Virus record (IMG/VR): IMGVR_UViG_3300042320_000415
Span: 1 to 23,332 of that record
DNA: 23,332 bases
Direction: 5' to 3' (one strand)
Source: a virus
The first letter of the stretch is position 1, and each line of letters opens with the position of its first letter. The notes beneath the pieces were generated by a model. The model saw only the letters and a list, made by a program, of their open reading frames with translations. It searched no databases and was not told the origin of the DNA. Shown in pieces: positions 6,307 through 11,253 of this stretch. A program made the translations under genes and the position numbers.

Positions 6307-6485
6307 GGCTTGGCCTCCTTCTCTTCCCACAGCAGCAGATCGGCGCGGAGAGCGTCGTTCTCGGATTCGAGTTGCTTGATCCGATCCTCCAGTTTTCGCA
6401 CCTGAAAGGCGATTGCGCGGAGTTCGCGTGGATGGTTGCAATCGGGAGACTCCGCTAGGAAAAGGATTCGTTCCTCAACACTCAC
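6303..6485 (-). CDS. small coiled-coil protein
   Basis: A 60-residue protein starting at the GTG of a GTGA junction, downstream of AAGGAGG. It is almost entirely helical: RELRAIAFQVRKLEDRIKQLESENDALRADLLLWEEKEAKP contains about five heptads. It ends with the EKEAKP tail. It has the DRIKxLE motif found in most array members, suggesting common ancestry or shuffling. No other motif is present. Function unknown. Confidence 0.75.
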   Translation of the reverse strand: MSVEERILFLAESPDCNHPRELRAIAFQVRKLEDRIKQLESENDALRADLLLWEEKEAKP

Positions 6486-6796
6486 GGCTTGGCCTCCTTC
6501 CATTTGGACCTTTTGGCTTTGCGAAAAGAAACGTAGAACTGAACCCATTCAGGCGTATCTTTCAGCCTGAATCCATTCACGTTCCATCGCTCGCTGCGAG
6601 CGCCTTCGACGATTTCCATCAGCGCATCCCCCGCCTCCTCCAGCCGCTTGGTGCGCTCATTGGCCGCGTTCAGTTCGCGTTCAAGTTGGCGGCACAGAGT
6701 GCCATCCATCCATGAGCGGTCTTGGCTGTTCCCAATGGCCGCATCCGTTCTTGGTGTATCGCTGACCATTTTGTTGGTGTCGCCAATATGGTTCAC
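6482..6796 (-). CDS. coiled-coil phage protein, SDTPRTDA/RQLEREL family
   Basis: A 104-residue protein starting at a GTG in a GTGA junction with AAGGAGG 7 nt upstream; an ATG nine codons in (6769) would give a start directly at MVSDTPRTDA. The SDTPRTDA N-terminus and CRQLERELNAANERTKRLEEAGD coiled coil identify it as a paralog of the genes at 5120 and 7537. The C-terminal part (NGFRLKDTPEWVQFYVSFRKAKRSK) is unique to this copy. It ends with WKEAKP. Function unknown. Confidence 0.78.
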   Translation of the reverse strand: MNHIGDTNKMVSDTPRTDAAIGNSQDRSWMDGTLCRQLERELNAANERTKRLEEAGDALMEIVEGARSERWNVNGFRLKDTPEWVQFYVSFRKAKRSKWKEAKP

Positions 6797-7059
6797 GGCA
6801 TGGCCTCCTTGGCTTTGTCGATTGTTTCGCGCGCACTTTGCGATGCGTACAGCCACTCACCTTCTTTCCACCAGTCGTTGTAGCAGTCACGCCAAGCAAG
6901 ACCCCTACTCAATAGCCAGTTCAATCGCTGCGAATCTTTTTCCAAAATATTCAATAGCCAGTTCAATCGCTGCGAATCTTTTTCCAAAAGCTTGATGCGA
7001 TCTTTGGCTGCTTTCAGATCCCATTGAGTGGCGATCAGTTCATGTTCAATATCAGTCAC
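6793..7059 (-). CDS. small coiled-coil protein with internal 14-residue tandem duplication
   Basis: An 88-residue protein starting at the GTG of a GTGA junction with AAGGAGG upstream. Its coiled coil contains LLEKDSQRLNWLL repeated twice in tandem, from a perfect 39-bp DNA repeat with a 42-bp period. Fourteen residues equals two heptads, so the coiled coil keeps its register. The second half (GLAWRDCYNDWWKEGEWL, then ARETIDKAKEAMP) matches a common small phage protein pattern (R-L-x-W-L...W-W-x...A-R-x-x-I-D-x-A). Function unknown. Confidence 0.78.
   Translation of the reverse strand: MTDIEHELIATQWDLKAAKDRIKLLEKDSQRLNWLLNILEKDSQRLNWLLSRGLAWRDCYNDWWKEGEWLYASQSARETIDKAKEAMP
6909..6989 (+). repeat. 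perfect 39-bp tandem direct repeat, 42-bp period
   Basis: The 39 bases at 6909-6947 recur exactly at 6951-6989, separated by TAT. The repeat lies within the coding sequence of the 88-residue coiled-coil protein and adds 14 residues in frame. Perfect identity suggests a recent slippage or unequal recombination event. Confidence 0.97.
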
Positions 7060-7253
7060 GGCTTTGCCTCCTTAATAATTAAAAGAATTCCCATATAAAT
7101 TATCCAAACGGCTCCAATAGGTATCAGCCAAAACAGCCGAAAGACCATTCCAAAGTCATACTGCCCGCTGGAACGGTATGGCCTGAACATGATGCACAGC
7201 AGGATTACGGTGATGAGTGCTGGCACGATCCACGATTTGATTGTGATGCTCAC
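7056..7253 (-). CDS. small two-helix membrane protein
   Basis: A 65-residue protein starting at the GTG of a GTGA junction with AAGGAGG 7 nt upstream. Two membrane helices are visible: about residues 7-23 (SWIVPALITVILLCIMF) and 37-60 (MVFRLFWLIPIGAVWIIYMGILLI), joined by a short polar loop (RPYRSSGQYDF). It ends with KEAKP. The size and topology are those of small phage inner-membrane proteins, including some holins, but its position in the tiny-gene array rather than a lysis cluster makes that uncertain. AT-rich relative to the flanking structural and replication genes. Confidence 0.78.
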   Translation of the reverse strand: MSITIKSWIVPALITVILLCIMFRPYRSSGQYDFGMVFRLFWLIPIGAVWIIYMGILLIIKEAKP

Positions 7254-7540
7254 GGTTTGTCCTCCTTGGCTTTGTTCCATTTTGAAACAGTGTGCTGCAC
7301 TGCATCCAACCGCTCATCGCGCAGCCATGCCTCCATCTTATCTCCCGCCTCCTCCAGCCGACGGATGCGGTCCTGCTGCTTCAGGAATGCGTGAACCAAT
7401 TCACCCAGCACAAACAGAGTTGGTGCGCCTCCCTGGATTTCAAACGATCCGTCTGAGCGGATCCTCAGAAGCTCAGCGTTTGGTTTTGCGTCGTTCCATT
7501 TGATAAGTGTTGCGTTGCTCATGTTGTTTGTGTCGCTCAC
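7250..7540 (-). CDS. coiled-coil protein with N-terminal beta motif and RLEEAGD block
   Basis: A 96-residue protein starting at a GTG in a GTGA junction with AAGGAGG upstream; an ATG six codons later (MSNATL) is a good alternative start. The N-terminal segment (ELLRIRSDGSFEIQGGAPT) resembles the gene at 5744. A coiled coil follows (LKQQDRIRRLEEAGDKMEAWL) with the shared RLEEAGD block, and the tail is KAKEDKP. It appears to combine modules found separately in other cassettes. Function unknown. Confidence 0.78.
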   Translation of the reverse strand: MSDTNNMSNATLIKWNDAKPNAELLRIRSDGSFEIQGGAPTLFVLGELVHAFLKQQDRIRRLEEAGDKMEAWLRDERLDAVQHTVSKWNKAKEDKP

Positions 7541-7788
7541 AGCTTGGCCTCCTTGGCTTCTGTCCAAATTCTCACTCGGGCCGCATATTCAAAGGGGTAG
7601 ATTGCTTCATCCCCCGCCTCCTCCAACCGCTTGATGCGCTCTTTTAACCGCAGGTTTTCTTCATCCAACAATTGCTGCTGCCGGATGATTGAGTTGGCTT
7701 CGTTGAGTCCGCGTTCCAACCTCCTGCACAGCATGCCGAGTTCGGCTACGTTGTGAGGAGTCGAGTCGGAGATAGGGGTGTCGCTCAT
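7537..7788 (-). CDS. coiled-coil phage protein, SDTP/RRLER family
   Basis: An 83-residue protein starting at the ATG of an ATGA junction (7785-7788). The N-terminus MSDTPISDS and the heptads in CRRLERGLNEANSIIRQQQ and LKERIKRLEEAGDEA make it a paralog of the genes at 5120 and 6482. Its C-terminal segment differs and ends with EAKEAKL, whose codons carry the SD for the next gene. Function unknown. Confidence 0.8.
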   Translation of the reverse strand: MSDTPISDSTPHNVAELGMLCRRLERGLNEANSIIRQQQLLDEENLRLKERIKRLEEAGDEAIYPFEYAARVRIWTEAKEAKL

Positions 7789-7988
7789 TTCGATTCCTCC
7801 ACTCGTTGCATTTCCACAAAGTCCAATGTGTTCTCTTCGTTGATTGCGATTCCCCAGCCATTGCGACGGCAGGACAGCTCGATGGCGTTGTACACTTCAT
7901 TGGCCTTCTCTTTTGGAAGATAGAGGTAAAGAACCCCCCTTAGTGTGATTCGATATTGCTCTTCTGATTTAGTTTGTTTTTTGCTCAT
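7785..7988 (-). CDS. 67-residue hypothetical protein
   Basis: A small protein coupled by ATGA at both ends, between the RuvC-like gene and the tiny-gene array. It looks alpha/beta: YRITLRGVLYLYLP (strands), KEKANEVYNAIELSCRRNG (helix), WGIAINEENTLDFVEMQ (strands). No membrane segment or catalytic motif is visible. I do not recognise the family. Confidence 0.7.
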   Translation of the reverse strand: MSKKQTKSEEQYRITLRGVLYLYLPKEKANEVYNAIELSCRRNGWGIAINEENTLDFVEMQRVEESK

Positions 7989-8440
7989 TTGAGCCCCTCC
8001 GCAATCATGGCGTGCTCAAGGATCAGCACGGCGTCCGCGGTCTTGAGTGTGATGTGCAGGTTCGGCTGACGCTGCTGCGCCAAGCCCTTCAGGTGGCCCT
8101 TCCAGCCCTTTCCGTGCGTCTTTGAGGTGCCAGCCCCAATCGTCTTCTGCCAGCGCTGTGGCGGAACCTCGATGCAGCGGGTGAGCATTGAGGCAATGAG
8201 CCCATGCAGGAAACCTACGTTGCGCCCAAAGTTGAACATCGAGGAACCCGGTGCTCCCTTGCCACCGATGTACCCGCCCACCTTCTCGATGTAGACCACA
8301 TCCGATTGCGACAGGTAGTTGATCATCACCTCCCGCACGTCGCCGTCGGTGTCGGGCATTGGCTCCAGGGTGACTCGGTTATTGGCATAGTGCGCCAAGC
8401 CGCCCGATAGGCCTGGGTCGATTGCTAGGATGCGTTTCAT
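7985..8440 (-). CDS. RuvC-like Holliday junction resolvase
   Basis: A 151-residue RNase H-fold nuclease that would cut four-way or branched DNA produced by phage recombination and replication, preparing it for packaging. Acidic active-site residues are visible: Asp8 in AIDPGLSGG, Glu52 in VVYIEKVGG and Asp136 in TADAVLILEH. The conserved segment SSMFNFGRNVGFLHGL lies between them. Length fits phage and poxvirus-like RuvC proteins. Its ATG overlaps the stop of a 45-residue gene and its stop overlaps the next start, both as ATGA. Confident fold call; exact substrate specificity is inferred. Confidence 0.9.
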   Translation of the reverse strand: MKRILAIDPGLSGGLAHYANNRVTLEPMPDTDGDVREVMINYLSQSDVVYIEKVGGYIGGKGAPGSSMFNFGRNVGFLHGLIASMLTRCIEVPPQRWQKTIGAGTSKTHGKGWKGHLKGLAQQRQPNLHITLKTADAVLILEHAMIAEGLK

Positions 8441-8574
8441 CGGGCGGCCTTCTTTAGCCAGGCAGCTATTGCCTTGTCGGCCACGGCCTGCAGTTTGAGG
8501 CCGGCGGCGAGGCAGTATTCTCGAAGGGCCTTGTGTGTGGTAGGTGTCACGTTGATGGTTTTTGGTTTGGTCAT
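8437..8574 (-). CDS. 45-residue ribbon-helix-helix-like protein
   Basis: A tiny gene that exactly fills the gap between its neighbours through ATGA overlaps at both ends (8571-8574 and 8437-8440). The protein begins MTKPKTINVTPTTHKALREY and continues CLAAGLKLQAVADKAIAAWL. A short beta strand (TINVT) followed by two helices is the pattern of CopG/Arc/MetJ ribbon-helix-helix DNA-binding proteins, which dimerise through the strand. It could be a phage repressor or accessory DNA-binding factor. Support is the pattern, the tight junctions and the lack of any other use of the gap. Confidence 0.75.
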   Translation of the reverse strand: MTKPKTINVTPTTHKALREYCLAAGLKLQAVADKAIAAWLKKAAR

Positions 8575-9047
8575 TGAGTGAGCTGCTTGGAGATCTCTTG
8601 GCCGAGACTGGATGATGCCCTGCCCAGGAGGGCTACTCGGTGCGCCATCTTCTCGGTGACGGCCTCATGCCTCTTCCTTTCGCATTCCGACAGCAGGTTG
8701 AGGTTCGTCTTAGTGCCTAGGATCACCGAGGCCTTGAGGCTGTTCATTGCCAGCCGGTTCATGCGCTCCATTTCGTCGGCGTTGGTATTGGGAGGCGCGA
8801 TATGGAAGCCAGCCCCGCGGAGGCCCCGTTGGCTGAAGTTCATTCCTCGGTGCCGCAGCACCATCCGGATGTTCAAGATTTCCATGTTAAATTCCACGGA
8901 TCCGAACTTCTCCTCTAGTGCTGCCTCCATCTCCTCGGTTGTCACGGTCAGGCCATAGGCCAGCCGGTGCTCGTTGCGTTCGATCCAGTCCTTCCAGAGC
9001 GGAAGGCGCCGGACCTCTTCTTCGTCGATCATGTCTTGTGTTTCCAT
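8571..9047 (-). CDS. hypothetical protein, mostly helical
   Basis: A 158-residue cytoplasmic protein with a charged N-terminus (METQDMIDEEEVRRLPLWKD), a helical middle (TTEEMEAALEEKFGSVEFNM), a short possible winged-helix segment (MVLRHRGMNFSQRGLRGAGF) and a long C-terminal helical stretch with many Arg/Lys/Glu. I do not recognise the family. The leader on the transcribed strand consists of the conserved hairpin with loop GCGGTA, then GCAACTTTCACAAC, then ATG, without an SD. It heads the operon with the ribbon-helix-helix and RuvC-like genes, so a DNA-related role is plausible. Confidence 0.75.
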   Translation of the reverse strand: METQDMIDEEEVRRLPLWKDWIERNEHRLAYGLTVTTEEMEAALEEKFGSVEFNMEILNIRMVLRHRGMNFSQRGLRGAGFHIAPPNTNADEMERMNRLAMNSLKASVILGTKTNLNLLSECERKRHEAVTEKMAHRVALLGRASSSLGQEISKQLTQ

Positions 9048-9060
9048 GTTGTGAAAGTTG

Positions 9061-9333
9061 CCCGGTGTTACCGCACACCGGAAAGCGTTGTTGCCATGCC
9101 CTGCCCGGCCCCGCCCTGCACTGCCGAGCCGAGCCCCGAAAAATTGTCTGAGTTACCGTACCCAGTGACGTGTTGCCTTGCTCGGCCATACCCGGCCCGG
9201 CCTGGCCTTTGCATGCCGGGCCCGACCCCGAAAAATTGTCCCGGATACCGCGCCGGGTCGCGTGTTGCCTTGCCAGGCCGCGCCTCGCCAGGCCGCGCCC
9301 TGCCTGGCCTAGCCAGTGCCTGCCTTGAAAAAA
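9061..9333 (-). repeat. three tandem intergenic units: (NNGGC)n array plus conserved hairpin
   Basis: About 270 bp of non-coding DNA made of three related units about 92 bp apart. On the transcribed strand each unit has an (NNGGC)n pentamer array of roughly 9-12 steps, then AAGGCAACACGC or similar, then a hairpin with a six-base loop RCGGTA, and in two cases ACAATTTTTCGGGG before the next array. Hairpins (plus-strand coordinates) are 9062-9081, 9148-9165 and 9240-9257. Stem sequences differ but still pair. CCCCGAAAAATTGTC is repeated exactly at 9134-9148 and 9226-9240. No gene is supported here. Confidence 0.85.
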
Positions 9334-9918
9334 TCAAACCACCTCGACGGTGAACCTGCCGAACTTTGGTCGCCAGTCGCCCAGGCCAATGATGGCGCCG
9401 GCCTCCCGTGTGGAGTCGATCACCTGCGCCTGGTTGACGATGCTTTCATCGAACTCGATGGTGCAAGCCAGCCACCAGCCGGTGGGCACCAGAGGCCGGA
9501 TCCGAATGATCCGGGCGAGCTGCACCTTGACGCCTTTTCGGATGGTGTAGGCCGGGTCCTCATAAATCTCCTCCTTTGACTTGCCGGCCTTGCGATGGTG
9601 CACAACCACCTCAGGCTCCGAGACAAACACCGCGGCTGCAAAGTCCTTGCCCAGGCGGCTCTTCTTGGCGCCCTCCTGGATGCAGCGCTCGATGTTGTCG
9701 GAAGGCATGACCATGCCGCCCTCGGCTTCGGACCAGTAAAGGCCGGCCTCCCATTCCAGGCGGTCGCGCTCTTGGTGATCGTGTATGGTCATCTTCTTGG
9801 ATCCCTTGGAGGTGATCTTTTTGATGGCCACGGTGTATGGGTTAGTCGGATCCGCCATCAGGCCATTGTGCATGATGAGGGGCCGCAGCCCGGTGAGTTT
9901 GACTTTGATTTGCTTCAT
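9334..9918 (-). CDS. conserved phage protein of unknown function (MHNG / GLGDWRP motifs)
   Basis: A 194-residue protein beginning MKQIKVKLTGLRPLIMHNG and ending IGLGDWRPKFGRFTVEVV. Other features are GAKKSRLGKDFAAAVFV in the middle and VQLARIIRIRPLVPTGWWL near the C-terminus. I recall this type as a common hypothetical protein of environmental phages and know of no assigned function. The strand-rich layout and glycine-rich GLGDWRP end are reminiscent of RAMP-like RNA-binding folds, but that is speculative. The start has no SD and a CA-rich leader. It is flanked on both sides by the pentamer/hairpin intergenic units, suggesting separate regulation. Confidence 0.82.
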   Translation of the reverse strand: MKQIKVKLTGLRPLIMHNGLMADPTNPYTVAIKKITSKGSKKMTIHDHQERDRLEWEAGLYWSEAEGGMVMPSDNIERCIQEGAKKSRLGKDFAAAVFVSEPEVVVHHRKAGKSKEEIYEDPAYTIRKGVKVQLARIIRIRPLVPTGWWLACTIEFDESIVNQAQVIDSTREAGAIIGLGDWRPKFGRFTVEVV

Positions 9919-9960
9919 GTTGTTTTGCTTTGGTTGCCTTGTTGTTGTTTACCGAAAGTT

Positions 9961-10056
9961 TCCGGTGATACCGCCCACCGGCAGGCGTTTATTGGCTTGC
10001 CGAGCCAGACAACGACTCGCCTGGCCACACCCAGCCCGGCATCGCCAGGCCTCGTA
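9961..10056 (-). repeat. fourth (NNGGC)n array plus conserved hairpin unit
   Basis: Between the lysozyme-like gene's stop and the leader of the next gene. On the transcribed strand an array of about 11 pentamers (GAGGC, CTGGC, GATGC, CGGGC and so on, perfectly in 5-bp phase) is followed by a hairpin CCGGTGG-GCGGTA-TCACCGG (plus strand 9962-9981) and AAACTTTCGG. It matches the units at 9061-9333 in layout and loop, with different stem and array bases. Confidence 0.8.
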
Positions 10057-10058
10057 AA

Positions 10059-10391
10059 TCATTTGATCACCTTCTGTATCCGTCGCCAGTAAGCCAGCGT
10101 GGCAGTCTTACGGTCCCCAGTCGGGCCACCATTCCAAATGCGGGCCTGCTCCTCGGTAGTCTTGCCGCGGCCGTAGTGCTTCAGGTAGGCCTCGCACACA
10201 GCCCTGGCCGCCACCCGGTTGGTCATGTCCTGATGGCGGTAGTGCGATCCGGTGATCCGGTTCACATCCTGCACGACGCCGCGGTGGATCTGCAGAGGGC
10301 CTAGGGCGCGTCCGTTGTCGCCGATGGCTAGATCGTTGCCCGAGGACTCTACGATGATCAGAGCGCTGATGAGATTGGAGATGGTGGTCAT
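10059..10391 (-). CDS. lysozyme-like lytic transglycosylase (possible endolysin)
   Basis: A 110-residue protein of the SLT/lysozyme-like superfamily that would cut the glycan strands of peptidoglycan. The probable catalytic glutamate is Glu15 in IIVESSGND. It is followed by AIGDNGRALGPLQI (23-35) and RIWNGGP (84-90), the usual Gly-Pro-Leu-Gln-Ile and Asn-Gly-Gly elements of the fold. It is short and has no signal peptide or cell-wall-binding domain, so export would need a holin or another route. It is separated from the holin-like genes by about 11 kb. The leader (10392-10504) contains type B hairpins. The fold call is good; endolysin versus virion-associated entry enzyme is undecided. Confidence 0.85.
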   Translation of the reverse strand: MTTISNLISALIIVESSGNDLAIGDNGRALGPLQIHRGVVQDVNRITGSHYRHQDMTNRVAARAVCEAYLKHYGRGKTTEEQARIWNGGPTGDRKTATLAYWRRIQKVIK

Positions 10392-10403
10392 GGTTTGGAA
10401 AGT

Positions 10404-10495
10404 TGTGCGCGTTGGCCAGTCGCGCCCCTGGTTGCCTTGTATCCCTCACAGGCCGGATGGGTGGCTTAATGGGCGCCACCGGCCCTGAAAGTGTG
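10404..10495 (-). promoter_or_regulatory. type B intergenic leader with two hairpins
   Basis: Upstream of the lysozyme-like gene the transcribed strand reads ACACTTTC, then a two-part hairpin (stem GGCCGG/CCGGCC at 10451-10456 and 10479-10484, inner TGGC/GCCA), about 16 nt, AAGGCAACCAGGGGCGCG, a 9-nt loop, CGCGC (stem 10407-10411 and 10421-10425), ACAACTTTCC, then ATG. Layout and much sequence match the leader at 3329-3429. No recognisable -35/-10 pair. Confidence 0.45.
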
Positions 10496-10504
10496 ATGCA
10501 GACT

Positions 10505-10726
10505 TCAGATCTGATCGTTGATGATCTTGCCGTCAGCAGGACCTCCAACCAAGGTGATCGTGGTATGGTGGAAGTCGCTGTCATCGTCGCCGCAGTACCA
10601 GCTCTTGCCATCGCAGCTCCACCAGCCGTTCTCCTCAATGACGTAGGCTCCCTCAATGACGCAGGCGGCATCATCCCAGATTGCGTTGAACTGAACGTTG
10701 GTAGTGGTGTTTTTTGTGTAGCTCAT
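10505..10726 (-). CDS. small hypothetical protein with LVGGPADG motif
   Basis: A 73-residue protein starting at ATG 10726 (MSYTKNTTTNVQFNAIWDD). A longer reading begins at a TTG at 10840 but runs through a strong hairpin and is rejected. The protein has an acidic, Trp/Cys-containing middle (NGWWSCDGKSWYCGDDD) and a C-terminal TITLVGGPADGKIIND motif seen in many small phage proteins without known function. An 18-bp imperfect tandem repeat (10633-10666) encodes CVIEGA/YVIEEN. No membrane segment. Confidence 0.7.
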   Translation of the reverse strand: MSYTKNTTTNVQFNAIWDDAACVIEGAYVIEENGWWSCDGKSWYCGDDDSDFHHTTITLVGGPADGKIINDQI

Positions 10727-10843
10727 GGTGTTGATCTCGTTGACGTGATCAAGATGGCCGAGATCATGCATCCCGTCTACAGAGAAAACTGTTTTTCTGT
10801 AGATTTTGAAGAAAACCCAATGTTTATGCGGGTCAAACAAGGG
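10727..10843. other. non-coding leader with a 12-bp-stem hairpin
   Basis: The sequence at 10776-10803 forms a hairpin with 12-bp arms (one mismatch, a G-T on the plus strand), loop ACTG, core TCTACAGA/TCTGTAGA. It is followed by TTTT on the plus strand, so it would look like a terminator for plus-strand transcription, although no plus-strand gene is present. For minus-strand transcripts it lies 5' of the small gene and could act as an RNA structure or operator. No clear promoter. Confidence 0.5.
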
Positions 10844-11026
10844 TCACTTTTCTGCGATCAAGACGAATTTGGCGAAGAACTCGACCTTAGGACGGCAGTG
10901 GATTTGACCGTCGTCGACCCTGCGGTAGACCACGGCGTCCCATTTGGTCTCACCGACGCGCAGCTTGGCGTCGAGGCTGACTACTTCGACTTCGATGGAT
11001 GGCTTGGATTTGTTGAAGAAACGCAT
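10844..11026 (-). CDS. 60-residue hypothetical protein
   Basis: A small protein (MRFFNKSKPSIEVEVVSLDA, then KLRVGETKWDAVVYRRVDDG, then FFAKFVLIAEK) that looks like a compact beta-rich domain. The ATG at 11026 lies within the last codons of the winged-helix gene (46-bp overlap) and has no SD; a later start is not available without losing the first strand. I do not recognise the family. Confidence 0.62.
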   Translation of the reverse strand: MRFFNKSKPSIEVEVVSLDAKLRVGETKWDAVVYRRVDDGQIHCRPKVEFFAKFVLIAEK

Positions 11027-11253
11027 CGGTAGTGTGGTATTGGGTAGGCTCCGCGGGTGGCTGTCGAGACTCGGAATCGCTGCATCTCTACAAGGCCCGA
11101 CTCTATGCCCTGGAGCAATAGCTTGTTTGTCTGGCTCAGGCACAGGTTCCACACAATGCCCCACTGCCGAGCGGTTTTCCACTCGGAATCAGGCACCTGC
11201 ACCTTTTTCCCCAGCTCGTCCCTGATGCGTTTTAGAAGCTCGGCAGATTCCAT
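10981..11253 (-). CDS. winged-helix DNA-binding protein
   Basis: A 90-residue protein with the layout of a small winged helix: helix 1 (SAELLKRIRDELG), a WKTARQWG turn, recognition helix (SQTNKLLLQGIESGLVE) and a wing (MQRFRVSTATRGAYPIPHYR). This pattern is common in small phage regulators. The start at 11253 has GGGAG about 9 nt upstream and overlaps the metallophosphoesterase gene by 22 bp. The last ~15 residues (SSTNPSHPSKSK) look disordered and overlap the next gene. It may regulate phage transcription; the target is unknown. Confidence 0.75.
   Translation of the reverse strand: MESAELLKRIRDELGKKVQVPDSEWKTARQWGIVWNLCLSQTNKLLLQGIESGLVEMQRFRVSTATRGAYPIPHYRCVSSTNPSHPSKSK

Noticed and set aside
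9061-9333. Possible CRISPR array because of a 15-bp repeat at 92-bp spacing
   Set aside because: The intervals are not unique spacers but related pentamer arrays, repeat copies are few, and no cas genes are present.
9068-9337. An 89-codon minus-strand reading frame with ARPGRARPG-like repeats
   Set aside because: It is the accidental translation of the (NNGGC)n pentamer arrays. The unit period is not a multiple of three, the arrays are read in different frames in different units, and there is no suitable start signal.
10727-10840. N-terminal extension of the LVGGPADG gene to a TTG at 10840
   Set aside because: It runs through a strong hairpin and needs a rare start codon; ATG 10726 fits better.
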